From Neurospora tetrasperma FGSC 2508 (Eukaryota > Ascomycota > Sordariomycetes > Sordariales > Sordariaceae), in NCBI RefSeq assembly GCF_000213175.1, contig NW_009799101.1, positions 3,966,011-4,030,010 of the forward strand: a stretch of DNA of 64,000 nt. Direction: 5' to 3'. The notes under the pieces were generated by a model. That model saw only the letters and a program-made list of their open reading frames with translations. It did no database searches and had not been told where the DNA came from. How positions within the stretch are numbered: position 1 is the stretch's first letter; each line of letters opens with the position of its first letter. The translations under genes and the position numbers were made by a program. This document shows positions 62,096 through 64,000 of the stretch, piece by piece.

Positions 62096-63114
62096 AAGCA
62101 TACTAATAATGGCACGCTGTGGTTCGCATGATACCCTGGAGGAGCAGAGGGTTGGAAAGGATTACGCATGGAACTGATGAGACAGGAGTTCATGGGATCG
62201 GTATTACTGGAGGCAGACATTTCCTCTCTGAGCATTGAATTGAACCTGCTACAAGCGACGCTTCTCCTTCTATTACCCTGTAACGGTAAAGCTTATCATG
62301 TTACAAACGCAAGTGGGCATACGAGGAACCTTATAACGTGTTGATTCTGAGCGAGTGGCAGCCAGATGGGAGACATGGCGGGTGGTACACAAAGTCTAAT
62401 GCTCCGTATGCAATGGGAAAATGATTTAATTGGACTTCTTGAAACATGCAATTGCCTATGTCACCATGCCCACAAGTCATCCCCTTCGGGACCACGGACC
62501 GGCGGTACCAAAGCCGGACGCTGTCCGTTGTCACTTCGGTGCCCCGGGTCCGGGCAACGGCGGCTCATGCGCAACCAATCAGAAGGAAGGAATTCATGAA
62601 CCATGCCTTAACATTCTGGAAGGTCTCTCCCGTCCAAGCTTTGTTTGTCATGGCGGCTTGTCACCTCGCACCACTGATGCACCCCCATTTCATCCAAGTC
62701 GTAGCCCGTGTCACAAGTTCCTTCCCGTCGCGATGCCATTCTCAACTTATTCCCAGCGATTTGGCATGGGTGGTCTCCCTTTAGTCTACCGGTGCAAACC
62801 CACTTAACCTGAGCTTCAATTACACGGACCGGCAACTAATTCGGTGAACCCTTTGATCACCGAGACTCGCACTTGCCCGGCTGCTGGAAATCTGTACAAC
62901 TTCACGGCGCCACAAAGACAAAGGAAAGGTGGTGGCGGGCAAGGGAGACCAACATATAGCTAGGTGTCCTCAGAGACAACAAGGTCCCCAACCAAAATCC
63001 GAGACGGGAAAACCAACAAACGAACCAAATGAAATGACACGACGCAACCGCTTCGCGACCAGGTCGCCGCAGCCAACAATTACGGCGGGGACCAAGTCTC
63101 TGCGACCAACAACA
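62096..63114. other. intergenic region between two plus-strand genes
   Basis: Holds the 3' UTR of the 60014 gene and the promoter of the glutaminyl cyclase-like gene. Small open frames at 62366-62807 overlap each other and look non-coding. Confidence 0.5.
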
Positions 63115-64000
63115 ATGTCTGCTCTACCAACCCTCCTCAACCTCCTCTTCGCTGCCGTCGTGCTCTTCGTCGCCCCATCCCTCGCCTACCAACCTCTCTC
63201 CGACACCCAACTCAAAGCCATCCCCGCTCCCCTCAATTCCGACTTCGACATCAAAACCGGCGCGCTCCTCGCCCCGATCCTGATCCCTCGCGTCCCCGGC
63301 ACTCCAGGACAGGCCAAAGTCCAGAAACACTTTGTCGACTTCTTCTCGCGCGAACTGCCCGAATGGGACATTTCGTGGCAGAACTCAACAGCCACCACTC
63401 CCCTCTCAGGGAAGAAACAAATCCCTTTTCAGAACCTGATCTTCCGACGGGAACCACCATGGACGAAGGAGCGAGGGCCGGGCAGGGCGGCGCTGTTGAC
63501 GCTGGTGGCGCATTATGATTCCAAAATCAGCCCCGAAGGGTTCATCGGGGCGACGGACAGCGCGGCGCCTTGTGCGGTGTTGATGCATGTCGCTAGGACG
63601 GTGGAGGGGTATTTGAAGAAGGTTTATGAAAAAGGGGTTTCCGGGGAACTGGGGAAGGAGGGGAGGGAGGACCCAAAGAGGGAAGTGGGGGTGCAGATAT
63701 TGTTGTTGGATGGCGAGGAAGCGTTTAAAGAGTGGACAGATACGGACTCGCTTTATGGTGCTAGGTGGGTTTTGCCTGTTTTTTCCCCCCAGTCTGTTGG
63801 ATGATCTATCAAGGAGAATGAAAGGACACTAACACCATACTGCTTATGAAAACAGATCTCTCTCCGAGGAATGGGAGAATACACCCTACCCGGCCCTGTC
63901 GCGCTTCGCCAACCCCATTCGGCAAATCGACCTCTTCGTCCTGCTCGACCTCCTCGGCTCCGCCGACCCGGGCGTGCCCTCGTACTTCCAGACCACCCAC
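63115..64000 (+). CDS. secreted glutaminyl-peptide cyclotransferase-like protein (M28 fold), partial
   Basis: Exons 63115-63764 and 63856 onward; the gene runs off the window end. The intron (GTGGGT...AAACAG) keeps frame. The start MSALPTLLNLLF opens a signal peptide with core LLFAAVVLFVAPSLA, cleaved around residue 24. The family forms N-terminal pyroglutamate from glutamine, usually in the secretory pathway, using one zinc. Visible motifs are HYDSK (133-137), GFIGATDSAAPCA with the zinc ligand Asp148, and LLLDGEEAFKEWTDTDSLYG with the Glu pair 201-202 (catalytic base and zinc ligand). After the splice come RSLSEEWENTP and IRQIDLFVLLDLLGSADPG. The final His ligand lies beyond the window. Relation to M28 aminopeptidases is clear; the TDSAAPC and DGEEAF blocks favour cyclase. 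Confidence 0.92.

Overview
The window looks like ordinary nuclear DNA of a filamentous ascomycete, most likely a Sordariomycete close to Neurospora/Sordaria. The reasons are: short introns (about 50-165 nt) with GTAAGT/GTATGT-type donors and CTAAC-type branch points; long intergenic stretches; many TAGGTA/TACCTA motifs outside genes; and a gene set that includes fungal-only families. No prokaryotic operon, CRISPR array, rRNA gene or intact transposon was seen. All exon limits are my own reading of splice signals and reading frame, without transcript support.

Layout. 1-6 kb: a three-exon eIF6 gene (ribosome biogenesis) and an unrecognised fungal protein of about 553 aa, both on the minus strand. 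7.3-8.8 kb: the SUMO-E1 subunit Aos1, with a probable GC-AG intron and a polyglutamine tail. 9.7-14.3 kb: a large low-complexity nuclear-type protein on the minus strand (1112 aa), whose TAG stop is followed in the same frame by another 366 codons. 17.6-18.7 kb: a Bmt5-type 25S rRNA uridine methyltransferase. 18.7-25.9 kb: mostly empty, with one tRNA-Arg(ACG). 25.9-27.9 kb: a five-exon YDR124W-like (DUF2841) protein on the minus strand. 28-40.9 kb: a 13 kb stretch without a confident gene, containing what may be a decayed gene at 32.4-34.1 kb. 40.9-47.4 kb: an eight-exon YCF1-type ABCC vacuolar transporter on the minus strand, with one exceptionally long intron (1.1 kb). 49.4-50.3 kb: a YjbQ/UPF0047 protein with an N-terminal hydrophobic extension. 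50.7-51.6 kb: CFIm25, a cleavage/polyadenylation factor. 53.6-56.9 kb: a dynamin-like GTPase of the SLIP-GC type, with an in-frame TAA in the most natural splice model. 57.7-58.7 kb: two diverged terminal-inverted-repeat elements. 60.0-62.1 kb: an unrecognised fungal protein with a coiled coil and a PP1-type RVRF motif. 63.1 kb to the end: a secreted glutaminyl cyclase-like protein, cut by the window edge.

Most named genes are housekeeping: translation and rRNA modification (eIF6, Bmt5, tRNA-Arg), SUMO conjugation (Aos1), mRNA 3' end formation (CFIm25) and vacuolar detoxification (YCF1). They do not form a cluster with a shared pathway, and I found no convincing new multi-gene system. The observations most worth checking are the two in-frame stop codons inside otherwise coherent reading frames, the pair of inverted-repeat elements, the GC-AG intron, the 1.1 kb intron, and the decayed coding stretch in the gene-poor interval.
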